Shown here: one piece after another, positions 35,485 to 44,496 of the stretch
How positions within the stretch are numbered: position 1 is the first letter of the stretch
Layout: the number at the start of each line of letters is the position of its first letter
The notes under the pieces: generated by a model
Told to the model about the DNA's origin: nothing
The model's input: the letters and a program-made list of their open reading frames with translations, nothing else
The model's database searches: none
NCBI RefSeq assembly: GCF_002993335.1
Contig: NZ_PVNS01000005.1
Coordinates: 124,001-188,000, forward strand
Direction of reading: 5' to 3'
DNA length: 64,000 nucleotides
Origin: Alkalicoccus urumqiensis
GTDB lineage: Bacteria > Bacillota > Bacilli > Bacillales > Salisediminibacteriaceae
Made by a program: the position numbers and the translations under genes

Positions 35485-37248
35485 ATGAGACGGTTCAACA
35501 CGCTGCGGAATCAGATTCTCGGCGCTTTCGCCTTCGTCATGCTGCTCGTCCTTGCGATCGTCGGCACCCTCACGTACAGCCTGGTGACCGACATTTTAAA
35601 AGAGAATGCGAGAACACAGATGCAGCAGACGGCTGATCAGGCACTCGGCCGCGTCGATTCGCAGTTTGAAACGATCAACCTGATCACAAGCCAGATCGCG
35701 ACTGACCCGGCGGTGCAGCAGCTTCTCATTCAGGAGCAGTCCATGCGGTCCTCGTCGTTTGCCGAACGGCAGGCAATGAATGAGATCATCAACAGCTACC
35801 AGGCGTATACGACCGGGCTGACATCCTTTGAACTGTACTTTACGGACGAGCGGCGGCTGTTTCCCCTTAATGAACTGCCCCTCTCCTCCCGCCTGGATCC
35901 GTTCTGGCCGGCACTCGCACGCGGAGAAAACGGACGGCTCGTCTGGGCAGGAAGAGACCCGCTCGATGAGCAGTCGTTCATCGTTATTAAACAGATCAAC
36001 CTGATCGAAAACAGCTTCCAGCCCGGCGGGTATTTGATTACGAAAGTGGCCGAAACGTACTTTTCACTGGAGAGACCCGACACCGGAACACCGGAAGAGG
36101 AAACCGCCGTTCTTTTGGACTCTCTAGGCAATGTGATTGCCGGCGAGCTGCCGGAAGGGGCAGACGAGTCGCTTCTTGAAACCGAGCAGGAAACCGTCGC
36201 GGTAAACGGATCGGAATACGTGCGCGCTCCTGCCTCCTCCGATATGACAGGCTGGACGCTCGTCATTTATTCTCCGGTGAGCGGACTGCTTCAGGGCATC
36301 TCCGGAATCAGTGCCGCCATCGCTGCCGCCGGCGTAGTCGGCCTCGTCATTTTCCTCATTGTGTCGTGGATTGTCTCGACGTATTTATCGAAGCCGATCC
36401 AGCAGCTGACGCACGCGATGCGGTTTGGTACACTCGGCGCGCTGCGAAAAAGCCAGAGCACGACATCGGCCAGGGAGATTACGGAATTGAACGAGACATA
36501 CAATGAAATGGTGGAGACGACGAATCATCTGATCACTGCGGTCTATGAGAAGGAGCTGGTGAAAACGAAGGCGGAGTTAAAGGCGCTGCAGGCGCAGATC
36601 AATCCGCACTTTTTATTCAATACGCTCGAAGCCGTCCACTGGACGCTTGATGAACGGGATGAGGAAATGGCAGATATGATCATTTCACTGTCCCAGCTGT
36701 TCCGCTACACGATCAGTGATACGGAGGCAGACGACATGGTGACAGTGTGTGAAGAGCTCGAGCAGGTTGAGCGCTACCTTCATATTATGCAGCTCCGTTT
36801 TGATGAACGGCTGCACTGGGAGATGACGGTGGAGGACGGCTTAAGTGACTGCCTGCTGCCGAAGCTGATGATTCAACCGCTTGCGGAAAATGCGCTCCTG
36901 CACGGGATTGGCGAACAGCGCGGCGGCGGGACAGTGCGGATCCGTGCGTTTGCCTCCGAGTCGCCGGACTGGTTTCACATTGAAGTGGCGGATGAAGGCC
37001 GCGGCATGACACCGGATGTTCTGGCGAAGCTGCGGCGCTCTCTTCACACGAGCCGCTCGCCGAACCAGACGAAAGGAACCGGCCTGGCAATGCGGAATTT
37101 GTATCAGCGTCTGGAGCTTGCCTATCCGGAAGCCGGTGCCGACATGACGATCGACAGTGAATCAGGTATTGGGACAATTGTCCGGCTGACGCTGCCGCTG
37201 GAGAGGAGGGATACCGATGAAAACGCCGAAAATACTGATCGTGGATGA
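35485..37248 (+). CDS. Two-component sensor histidine kinase, YesM type
   Basis: Membrane sensor of 587 residues: helix 1 (about 12-34), extracellular sensing domain (about 35-270), helix 2 (about 273-300), HAMP (about 300-352), His_kinase domain with INPHFLFNTLEAVHW (phosphorylated His about 375) and HATPase (about 470-580, NALLHGIGEQRGGG, DEGRGMTPD). YesM-type kinases usually sense saccharides or their binding proteins. Follows xylR by two bases and overlaps the response regulator gene by 32 bases. Probable target: the adjacent sugar ABC operon. Confidence 0.93.
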   Translation: MRRFNTLRNQILGAFAFVMLLVLAIVGTLTYSLVTDILKENARTQMQQTADQALGRVDSQFETINLITSQIATDPAVQQLLIQEQSMRSSSFAERQAMNEIINSYQAYTTGLTSFELYFTDERRLFPLNELPLSSRLDPFWPALARGENGRLVWAGRDPLDEQSFIVIKQINLIENSFQPGGYLITKVAETYFSLERPDTGTPEEETAVLLDSLGNVIAGELPEGADESLLETEQETVAVNGSEYVRAPASSDMTGWTLVIYSPVSGLLQGISGISAAIAAAGVVGLVIFLIVSWIVSTYLSKPIQQLTHAMRFGTLGALRKSQSTTSAREITELNETYNEMVETTNHLITAVYEKELVKTKAELKALQAQINPHFLFNTLEAVHWTLDERDEEMADMIISLSQLFRYTISDTEADDMVTVCEELEQVERYLHIMQLRFDERLHWEMTVEDGLSDCLLPKLMIQPLAENALLHGIGEQRGGGTVRIRAFASESPDWFHIEVADEGRGMTPDVLAKLRRSLHTSRSPNQTKGTGLAMRNLYQRLELAYPEAGADMTIDSESGIGTIVRLTLPLERRDTDENAENTDRG

Positions 37249-37990
37249 TGAGCCCCGCTCCCGTGAAGGGCTGAAGCGGCGGCTTGAAGCCTGGGACAGC
37301 CGGCTTCTGGAAGTATATACAGCCGTCGATGCCAAGGAAGCGCTGGAGACAGCTTCATCCATCAGTCTGGATGTGCTGATTACCGATATCCGCATGCCGG
37401 AAATGACCGGCCTGGAGCTGATCGAAAAAATACGCACGTTTCAGGAGGTCCCTGCCTGTATCGTTATTTCGGCTTATTCGGAATTTGACTACGCACAGAA
37501 AGCGATCCATATGGGAGTGGTGAATTATCTTCTGAAGCCGGTCCGGAAACAGGAATTTCTCGATACGGTGGAAGAAGCGCTGTCGCGCCGGGAGCAGCAG
37601 CAGAAGCTGTCCCAGGTGGAGCGGGCGATGGAAGACCCGGCCCTCTCCCCTCAGTCCGACCTCCCTCCTCCGCTGGAAGAGGCGCTGTCGATCATTGAAG
37701 AGCGGCTGAGTGAAAAATTCAGCCTCCGGGAAATTGCCGGAGACGTTCATTTGAATCCGAGCTATTTGAGTGTTCTCTTTAAAGAACAAATGGGAATGAC
37801 GTTCAGTGAATACATTACACGCCGGCGGCTGCAGCAGGCAAAGCGGCTGCTATTGACCACGGATTTTCCCGTCGGCGATATTGCCGAAAAAACCGGCTAC
37901 CAGACGGCAAAGTATTTTATCCGTATCTTCCGCGAGTATGAAGGTACGACGCCGAGTAAATACCGGAAAGCTGCACGTGGAGACGAGTAG
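37217..37990 (+). CDS. Response regulator, YesN/AraC type
   Basis: 257 residues: CheY receiver (about 4-120, ILIVDDEPRSREGL, phospho-acceptor Asp in LITDIRMPEMTG, Lys in LLKPVRKQ) and a C-terminal AraC-type double helix-turn-helix (about 155-250, LREIAGDVHLNPSYLSVLF, GYQTAKYFIRIFRE). Partner of the overlapping YesM-like kinase; GGAGGG precedes its ATG within the kinase gene. Expected to activate the sugar ABC transporter operon that begins about 780 bases downstream. Confidence 0.94.
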   Translation: MKTPKILIVDDEPRSREGLKRRLEAWDSRLLEVYTAVDAKEALETASSISLDVLITDIRMPEMTGLELIEKIRTFQEVPACIVISAYSEFDYAQKAIHMGVVNYLLKPVRKQEFLDTVEEALSRREQQQKLSQVERAMEDPALSPQSDLPPPLEEALSIIEERLSEKFSLREIAGDVHLNPSYLSVLFKEQMGMTFSEYITRRRLQQAKRLLLTTDFPVGDIAEKTGYQTAKYFIRIFREYEGTTPSKYRKAARGDE

Positions 37991-38040
37991 CCGGGCATTA
38001 TACAGGGCGGGCATAGTATGTTTACAGGCAGAGGAAAAGG

Positions 38041-38083
38041 AGGCTGCGGCGGTACAGAATGCGTACCGGCCGCGGCCTTTTTT
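38041..38083 (+). terminator. Terminator of the xylR-kinase-regulator operon
   Basis: GGCTGCGGC-GGTAC pairs with GTACCGGCCGCGGCC, followed by TTTTTT. Confidence 0.88.
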
Positions 38084-38186
38084 CGGCGGAAAAGCAGGAT
38101 GCGTCGTGCAAATCTATTCATCTACCGGCATCCGTGACTCTACTTCGTATCCGGCGGTGCTCCGGACTGTCTTACGTCCATCTGCA

Positions 38187-38359
38187 TGGCGGTCTCCGCT
38201 CGGCGTGTGGCGTCCTGACGGTATATCATTGCGATCTTCAGAGCCGGTGTGGCGGTGTTCATTGCTTTTGTGGCGGTCTGCTTCCGGTGTGGCGGTCTTC
38301 CCCGCTCCCATGGCGGTCTGAAACACCGGCGTGGCGGTCTAAGCTGCTGCTGTTGCGAT
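38187..38359 (+). repeat. Nine-box array, type I (TGGCGGT), copy 2
   Basis: TGGCGGT, TGGCGTC or TTGCGAT starts at 38187, 38208, 38229, 38250, 38271, 38290, 38311, 38332 and 38353: steps 21,21,21,21,19,21,21,21, identical to copies 1 and 3. Lies about 100 bases after the regulator terminator and before the sugar operon promoter. The rest of the gap (38360-38705) shows no gene and no further box. Confidence 0.9.
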
Positions 38360-38707
38360 CTTTTCAGTATCCCGCAGCCGGACCCTGCCTGCCAGACCAG
38401 CCATCAAAAATTCGCTGATTCCCCCTGAACTCTGCCAGTATTTATATATATACTTCTATTAAAAGGCAGGAAGTGCAGAAACGAGGAAACGGCGGATCAG
38501 CTCTGACTGCGGTCACTATTACATAAGAACATACACAGCAGCAGGTGCCGGATCCACTCGAGCTGCCGGAATCGGCGTCCGCACAGATGCTCCAAAACCA
38601 ATTGCTTCTCTGCTTACTGTCCGGCTAAGGTTTCGGATGCAGCCGGCCTCTTTTCTTAGTTCAATCACCAAAACAAAGTGGTATTTCCACTAATCACCGT
38701 TACCTTA

Positions 38708-38733
38708 TGAAGCGCTTTCAATGTTGCTATACT
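38708..38733 (+). promoter_or_regulatory. Promoter with overlapping cre-like site for the sugar ABC operon
   Basis: Extended -10 TGCTATACT (38725-38733), with TGAAGCGCTTTCA (38708-38720) immediately upstream. The latter is a CcpA site lacking one base from the consensus, suggesting glucose repression. No good -35, which fits a promoter needing an activator such as the YesN-like regulator. Confidence 0.6.
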
Positions 38734-38766
38734 AAGCGTACAACATATTCAAGGGGGAAATCATTT

Positions 38767-40152
38767 ATGAAAAAGAAGATGTACCTGTCCATGTTTTCTG
38801 CAGCAGCTGTTCTGTCTCTCGCCGCGTGCGGCAGCGGAGACAATGAAGAAGCTTCCGGCGCAGCCGGCGGCAATGACGACAGCGGAAACAACGCTGCAGA
38901 AGGAAATGAAGCAGAAGGCAATAATGAAGGCGCTTCCGAAGATCAGGAAGAAGTAACGCTTGATTTCATGCACCTGTGGCCGCAGGGAAGTTCTCCGGAC
39001 CACTACCGCATTGTCGAAGACATCATCAGCGAATTTGAAGAAGAGTACTCCCACGTAACAGTGGAAATGGAAGTTCTGGAAAATGAGCAGTACAAAAATA
39101 AACTGCAGGTCGTCTCTTCCTCCAACCAGCTTCCGGACGTCGGTATGACATGGCCTGCCGGATTCCTGGAGCCATATGCAGAGGGCGAAATGTTCGCACC
39201 GCTTGACGACATTCTGGATGAAGACGGCATGCGCGACGATTTCGTTGCCGGTACCGTTGAAGCGTACTCGGTAGATGATCAGGCGTACGCTCTCCCGCTC
39301 GAGCTGAACATCGCTCCTGTGTTCTACAACCAGGCGATCTTTGAAGAAAACGGCGTGGAAGTACCAGAAACATATGAAGATCTTCTCAGCGTCATCGATA
39401 CACTTGCAAGCAACGGTGTGACACCGATCGCACTCGGTAACCGCGACCGCTGGACAGGCTCTATGTGGTACATGTACCTTGCAGACCGCATCGGCGGCTC
39501 GGATGCCCTGAACTCGGCAATCGACCGCAGCGGAAGCTTTGAAGATGAGCGTCTCGTTGATGCAGCAGCACGTATTCAGGAAATGGTGGATCACGACGCA
39601 TTCATCCCAGGCTTCAACGGCCTTTCCGACCAGGAAGCAAAAGCAGAATTTATGAACAGCTCGGCTGCAATGTACCTGATCGGTTCCTGGGATCTGCCGA
39701 ACTACACGACGAACGAAGAAGTAGATCAGGAATTCCGCGACAACATTGATTTCTTCAAGTTCCCTGAAGTAGACGGCGGCGAAGGTGAAATCAACAACTG
39801 GGTCGGCGGACCGGGTGTCGGACTGTTCGTAGCTGAAGATTCCGATGTTAAAGAAGAAGCGAAAGCATTCGTCAAGCACTTCACAGAAGAGTGGGGCAAG
39901 CGCTCTGTAGAAGATGCCGGTGTTATCCCTGGTACGCAGGTGAACACAGACGAAGTGGATCTTCCGGATCTCTTCATCGATGTTCTCGATGAGCTGAACA
40001 ACGCGTCGGACATCACACTTTTCGCAGACGTACAGATGAGCTCCAGCGTAGCTGAAGAGCACCTCAACATGATCCAGTCTCTCTTCGGCGGTGAAGTAAC
40101 GCCGGAAGAGTTTACAGAAGCACACGAAGAAGCCCTTCAGGCTGAAGATTAA
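38767..40152 (+). CDS. Sugar ABC transporter substrate-binding lipoprotein
   Basis: 461 residues: lipoprotein signal with LSLAAC (lipidated Cys21), an Asn/Glu/Gly-rich linker of about 50 residues, then a family 1 extracellular solute-binding domain (VTLDFMHLWPQGSS, GSWDLPNYTTNEE). The surroundings (GH43 xylosidase, xyl genes) suggest xylo-oligosaccharides or xylosides. ATG 38767 follows AAGGGGGAAA; the frame is open to 38707 but that start lacks a site. First gene of the operon. Confidence 0.9.
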   Translation: MKKKMYLSMFSAAAVLSLAACGSGDNEEASGAAGGNDDSGNNAAEGNEAEGNNEGASEDQEEVTLDFMHLWPQGSSPDHYRIVEDIISEFEEEYSHVTVEMEVLENEQYKNKLQVVSSSNQLPDVGMTWPAGFLEPYAEGEMFAPLDDILDEDGMRDDFVAGTVEAYSVDDQAYALPLELNIAPVFYNQAIFEENGVEVPETYEDLLSVIDTLASNGVTPIALGNRDRWTGSMWYMYLADRIGGSDALNSAIDRSGSFEDERLVDAAARIQEMVDHDAFIPGFNGLSDQEAKAEFMNSSAAMYLIGSWDLPNYTTNEEVDQEFRDNIDFFKFPEVDGGEGEINNWVGGPGVGLFVAEDSDVKEEAKAFVKHFTEEWGKRSVEDAGVIPGTQVNTDEVDLPDLFIDVLDELNNASDITLFADVQMSSSVAEEHLNMIQSLFGGEVTPEEFTEAHEEALQAED

Positions 40153-40170
40153 TCACAGAACGGAAAACAG

Positions 40171-40273
40171 GCATGCAGCAGGGCGGCTTCACCGCCTTTC
40201 TGCAGGGGTGATCTATTGACAACGGAAGCGTAGAGGACCGCATGAACGCATATCCGCGTCATGCGGTTTCCTC
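40171..40273 (+). other. Two stem-loops between the binding protein and permease genes
   Basis: GGGCGG-CTTCA-CCGCC then TTTC (about 40180-40199), and GAGGACCGCATGA pairing with TCATGCGGTTTCCTC (40233-40273). Neither has a long T-run. Such loops often stabilise the binding-protein mRNA and reduce read-through into the permease genes. Confidence 0.6.
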
Positions 40274-40327
40274 CCTTCTCCCCCCTGACATGTGTTTTCC
40301 CCAATGTGATACAAAGGAGTTTGTCTC

Positions 40328-41209
40328 ATGAATCAGATAATGTCCAATAAACGCGTCATTGCTTTGTACACGCTGCCGGCGCTGCTGCTTATTATGGTAC
40401 TTATTTACGTGCCGCTCGCGCTGACAGGCTACTATGGACTGATGGACTGGGACGGGATCGGTGAAATGACATTCATCGGGCTCGACAATTATGCCGCGCT
40501 GATCGTCGATGGGGCATTCTGGTCGAGCGCCTGGCACTCCCTGCTTCTTGCAGTGTTTTCTGTCGGCAGCCTCGTCCTGTACCTTGGTGTATCGCTTGTC
40601 CTGGCAAGTGATGTAAAAGGCGCCAACCTGTTCCGGAAAATCTACCTGATCCCGATGCTGTTGTCTTCCGTAGCCATCGCACAACTGTGGCTGCGTGTGT
40701 ATCACCCAACGAACGGGGTCATGAACCGCTTTTTAACATCTATCGGTATTGAGAATCCGCCGCTCTGGCTGGCAGACACGAGTATCGTTTTGTTTGCGAT
40801 TTTCATTCCGATCATCTGGCAGTACGCCGGTTTCTACATCATTATCTACTACGCAGCGCTGAAAAACGTACCGAACGAAATCGTGGAGGCTGCCCGGATC
40901 GATGGAGCAAGTCCGCTTCAGATTGCCTACAAAATCAAGCTTCCGCTGATCGCCGGTATTATTAAAGTAACGATCGTTCTCGCTGTGATCGGTTCCCTGA
41001 AGTACTTTGACTTAATTTACGTCATGACCGACGGCGGACCGAACGGTGCCAGTGAAGTAATGGCATCCTATATGTATAAACTTGCGTTCCGAACCAATGA
41101 ATTCGGCTATGGAAGTGCCGTCGGTTTCTTCCTGCTGATTCTGATACTGATCGTAACGTACCTTATCCGTAAAGCAACCACGTCCAAAGATGACGAGGTG
41201 CAGTATTAA
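40328..41209 (+). CDS. Sugar ABC transporter permease, MalF type
   Basis: 293 residues with six predicted helices. The cytoplasmic EAA loop, EAARIDGASPLQIAYKIKLP (about 195-214), contacts the ATPase. ATG 40328 follows AAAGGAG at eight bases. Pairs with the next permease. No ATP-binding subunit is encoded in the operon, so a shared MsmX-type ATPase encoded elsewhere is probably used, as for other Bacillus oligosaccharide importers. Confidence 0.92.
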   Translation: MNQIMSNKRVIALYTLPALLLIMVLIYVPLALTGYYGLMDWDGIGEMTFIGLDNYAALIVDGAFWSSAWHSLLLAVFSVGSLVLYLGVSLVLASDVKGANLFRKIYLIPMLLSSVAIAQLWLRVYHPTNGVMNRFLTSIGIENPPLWLADTSIVLFAIFIPIIWQYAGFYIIIYYAALKNVPNEIVEAARIDGASPLQIAYKIKLPLIAGIIKVTIVLAVIGSLKYFDLIYVMTDGGPNGASEVMASYMYKLAFRTNEFGYGSAVGFFLLILILIVTYLIRKATTSKDDEVQY

Positions 41210-41226
41210 TGAAGGAGGAATCCACC

Positions 41227-42108
41227 GTGTCCAACACCGCAGCTATGGAAAAATCCGGTCAGGGAATCAAAATTGGATCCCTCCGACTGAAGCTGTCCTC
41301 GATGATTCTCTATCTGATTCTGGGACTTGTTGCACTGCTGCAGATTCTGCCGCTGATCTGGCTGCTTCTGTTTTCCTTGAAGGACAATCAGGAAGTATTC
41401 AACCTGGCACCGTTTGCGCTGCCGCAGGATCCGCAGTGGAGCAACTACGCCCGTGTATGGGTGGATGGAAACATCGGCCTGTACTTTTTTAACAGCGTTC
41501 TTGTTACCGGAATTTCTGTCATTTTGACGATTCTGCTTGCAAGCTTTGTCACATTCGCTCTGACCCGTATGCAGTGGAAGCTCAGCAAACTGGCACTCGG
41601 CCTCTTTATGGTCGGCCTTATGATCCCGGTCCACTCTGCGCTTATCCCGCTCTTCAGCTTCTTTACGACGATTGGAATTATGGATAACCACCTGTCGATC
41701 ATTTTGACGTATACGGCGTTCAACCTGCCGCTTACGATCATGATCCTGCTCGGTTTCTACTATACGATTCCAAGAGAACTGGAAGAGGCGGCGATCGTGG
41801 ACGGCTGTTCGATCCACCGGCTGTTTTTCCGGATTATTCTTCCGATTACAGCGCCTGTTGTCGCAACGACCGCGATTATTAACATGATTTACAATTGGAA
41901 CGAATTCGTATTTGTAAACACATTTATCAGTTCAGACAGCTTAAAAACACTAACTGTCGGTATTCAAAATTTCATCGGTCAGTACTCTACAGACTGGGGT
42001 GCCATCGGAGCAACGCTTGTGATCAGTATGCTTCCGATCCTCATCGCCTTCTTCCTGTTAAGCAACAAGATTGTCGAAGGAATGACATCCGGTTCTGTGA
42101 AAGGCTGA
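41227..42108 (+). CDS. Sugar ABC transporter permease, MalG type
   Basis: 293 residues with six helices; EAA loop ELEEAAIVDGCSIHRLFFRI. The start is placed at GTG 41227 because AAGGAGG lies eight bases upstream; the ATG at 41209, which overlaps the preceding stop, would put that ribosome binding site inside the gene. Follows the MalF-type permease directly. Confidence 0.9.
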   Translation: MSNTAAMEKSGQGIKIGSLRLKLSSMILYLILGLVALLQILPLIWLLLFSLKDNQEVFNLAPFALPQDPQWSNYARVWVDGNIGLYFFNSVLVTGISVILTILLASFVTFALTRMQWKLSKLALGLFMVGLMIPVHSALIPLFSFFTTIGIMDNHLSIILTYTAFNLPLTIMILLGFYYTIPRELEEAAIVDGCSIHRLFFRIILPITAPVVATTAIINMIYNWNEFVFVNTFISSDSLKTLTVGIQNFIGQYSTDWGAIGATLVISMLPILIAFFLLSNKIVEGMTSGSVKG

Positions 42109-42133
42109 TTTTTTCGAAGGAGCGTATGCAGCT

Positions 42134-43717
42134 ATGTCCATGATTACGAACCCGATCCTGCCCGGCTTCCACGCCGATCCGTCCATTCTCCGCGTGGGCG
42201 AGGATTTCTATATCGCGACGTCCACGTTTGAATGGTTTCCGGGCGTGCGGATCCACCACTCCCGCGACCTGAAAAACTGGTCGTTTGCGGGCAGTCCGCT
42301 CACCCGCACGTCCCAGCTCGACATGAAAGGCAACATGAACTCCGGCGGCGTCTGGGCGCCGGACCTGAGCTGGCATGACGGCACGTTCTACCTCATCTAC
42401 ACCGACGTCAAGCAGTGGCACGGCGCCTACAAGGACGCCCACAACTACCTTGTTACCGCGCCGGCCGTCACCGGCCCGTGGTCCGAGCCGGTCTACTTAA
42501 ACAGCAGCGGCTTTGATCCGTCGCTCTTCCACGATGACGACGGCCGCAAGTACCTCGTCAACATGGTCTGGGACTACCGCAGCGGCAATCATCCGTTTGC
42601 CGGCATCGTCCTCCAGGAGTTCGACGAGGAGGCCGGCACGCTCACCGGCCCGATCAAAATGATCTATGAAGGCTCGGATATTCAGATGACCGAAGGGCCG
42701 CACCTGTACAAAAAAGACGGCTGGTACTACCTGCTCGTCGCCGAAGGCGGCACCGAGTACGAGCACGCGGAAACCGTCGCCCGCGCGAAAACGATCGACG
42801 GCCCGTATGAAACCGATCCGCACTACCCGCTCCTTACGTCGCGCGGCAACCCGGATCTCACGATTCAAAAGGCGGGGCACGCAAGCCTCGTCGACACGCC
42901 GAACGGCGAATGGTACCTCGCGCACCTCGGCGGCCGTCCGTTGAACGGCAAATACTGCACGCTCGGGCGCGAGACGTCGATTCAGAAAGTCGTCTGGACC
43001 GACGACGGCTGGCTCCGCCTCGCCCACGGCGGGCACTTCCCGCAGGCGGAAACCGAAGCGCCGGATCTGCCGGAAGTGAAGGTGGACAAAGAGCCGGTCC
43101 GCGACGACTTCAACACGGATGTGCTGGGAGGCGCGTGGAATTCGCTCCGCATTCCGGCGGATCCGTCGTGGTGCAGCCTCGACGACCGTCCGGGCCACCT
43201 GCGCCTGTACGGCCGGGAGTCACTCTCGTCGGTGCACCACCAGTCGCTTGTCGCGAGGCGCCAGACGCACTTCGCCTGCCGCGTGCAGACGAGCGTCGAC
43301 TCCGCGCCGGAGGACTTCCAGCAGAAGGCCGGCCTCGTCGTCTACTACGACACCGAGGACCACGCCTACCTGCACGTGACGCACCACGAGGAGAAGGGCC
43401 GCGTGCTGCAGATTCTGCGCACTGTCGGCGGCAGCTACGAAGAGGTGCTTCTCCCGCCGCAGCGCGTCGCGCAGAACGGCCCCGTCGAGCTCGCCTGCGA
43501 CATCCACTACGACACGATGCAGTTTTTCTACCGCGACGCGGAGACAGCCGACTGGCAGCCGCTCGGAAAACGGCTCGATACGACGCACATGTCCGATGAC
43601 TCCGCGCCGGATGTCCGTTTTACCGGGACGTTCGTCGGCATGGCGTGCCAGGACTACAGCGGACGCCGTATGGCCGCCGACTTTGATTACTTTGATTACG
43701 ACATAAAGGAGAGCTGA
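42134..43717 (+). CDS. Glycoside hydrolase family 43 beta-xylosidase (XynB type)
   Basis: Intracellular (no signal peptide) enzyme of 527 residues likely to release xylose from imported xylo-oligosaccharides. Five-bladed propeller with catalytic base Asp in GFHADPS, pKa-modulating Asp in GFDPSLFHDDDG and acid Glu in MTEGPHLYK, followed by a C-terminal beta-sandwich (about 320-527) typical of XynB-type GH43. The gene is visibly richer in G+C, especially at third positions (43100-43550), than its neighbours, and carries long spurious frames on both strands. Follows the permease genes by 25 bases. Confidence 0.92.
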   Translation: MSMITNPILPGFHADPSILRVGEDFYIATSTFEWFPGVRIHHSRDLKNWSFAGSPLTRTSQLDMKGNMNSGGVWAPDLSWHDGTFYLIYTDVKQWHGAYKDAHNYLVTAPAVTGPWSEPVYLNSSGFDPSLFHDDDGRKYLVNMVWDYRSGNHPFAGIVLQEFDEEAGTLTGPIKMIYEGSDIQMTEGPHLYKKDGWYYLLVAEGGTEYEHAETVARAKTIDGPYETDPHYPLLTSRGNPDLTIQKAGHASLVDTPNGEWYLAHLGGRPLNGKYCTLGRETSIQKVVWTDDGWLRLAHGGHFPQAETEAPDLPEVKVDKEPVRDDFNTDVLGGAWNSLRIPADPSWCSLDDRPGHLRLYGRESLSSVHHQSLVARRQTHFACRVQTSVDSAPEDFQQKAGLVVYYDTEDHAYLHVTHHEEKGRVLQILRTVGGSYEEVLLPPQRVAQNGPVELACDIHYDTMQFFYRDAETADWQPLGKRLDTTHMSDDSAPDVRFTGTFVGMACQDYSGRRMAADFDYFDYDIKES

Positions 43718-43722
43718 TTTAC

Positions 43723-44391
43723 ATGCAGGTACGGTGGATGAACAACCATATTTATACTGTCTGCGACTGGCTCGTAAAACTTGCCTACCTTCAGTTTCTG
43801 TGGGTTCTCTTTACACTCGCCGGCGGAATTGTTTTCGGTTTGTTTCCATCCACCGCTGCGGTGTTCCACCAGCTCGGCCGGATGATCGCAGGCGGCACCG
43901 GACGCGGGATGCTCCCCCAGTTTGCCGGCGTCTGGAAAACGTCCTTCAAACGGATGATCCCGTTTGCACTTCTTTTCTGGTCGGCACTTGGTGTATTCAG
44001 CTTCAATCTGCTTCTGCTGACGCAGATGCAGGGGATGGTACTTGTCTTCATGATGAGCGGCATGGCACTGACATTTCTGATCGGCGCACAGGTATTCCTG
44101 TTTTTCTTTCCCGTGTTCGCGCGCTACCCTGACGCTTTGTGGCAGGATCTGCTGCGGCTTGCGCTGTTTCTCCCCTTTACACGCATCCGCATTATCGCCG
44201 CGGTGTTTTTCGGAAGTGCGCTTCTCGCCGGAATGTTCTACATGGCGCCGGTGCTGATCACCTTCTGGGGTGTTACTGCTTTCTTTGCGCTTACCGCATG
44301 GGCTGCTTCGTGGAAGCTCCCCCGCTTTCACGCAGACTATGAGGAAGCCGATACTGCCGCTCCACTTCCCCACGCTCTGAATGCACAGTAA
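43723..44391 (+). CDS. DUF624 (YesL-like) membrane protein
   Basis: 222 residues, about five helices. The start MQVRWMNNHIYTVCDWLVKL and FGLFPSTAAVFHQLGRMI are the DUF624/YesL signature. Genes of this family often sit in saccharide-uptake operons with YesMN systems; their function is unknown. It follows the xylosidase by five bases and ends the operon. Confidence 0.88.
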   Translation: MQVRWMNNHIYTVCDWLVKLAYLQFLWVLFTLAGGIVFGLFPSTAAVFHQLGRMIAGGTGRGMLPQFAGVWKTSFKRMIPFALLFWSALGVFSFNLLLLTQMQGMVLVFMMSGMALTFLIGAQVFLFFFPVFARYPDALWQDLLRLALFLPFTRIRIIAAVFFGSALLAGMFYMAPVLITFWGVTAFFALTAWAASWKLPRFHADYEEADTAAPLPHALNAQ

Positions 44392-44439
44392 TGTGCCGCC
44401 TCCCGTGCCGGTCCTCCCCCTGTACCGGCAGCGGGAATA

Positions 44440-44484
44440 AAAAGGAAGCCCTGCATCAACAGCCGGATGCAGGGCTTTTCTTTA
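44440..44484 (+). terminator. Terminator of the sugar operon (also faces the HAD gene)
   Basis: AAGCCCTGCATC pairs with GATGCAGGGCTT around AACAGCCG, with A before and T after. Confidence 0.9.
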
Positions 44485-44496
44485 GGTTATCACGCC

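Noticed and set aside
38187-38359. CRISPR array
   Set aside because: Period is 21 bases with a seven-base word, the intervening 14 bases are homologous between loci rather than unique, and no cas-like gene is near.
42910-43599. 229-residue plus-strand frame inside the GH43 gene
   Set aside because: Pure shadow of a GC-rich coding stretch; composition Arg/Ala/Pro-rich and no start signal.
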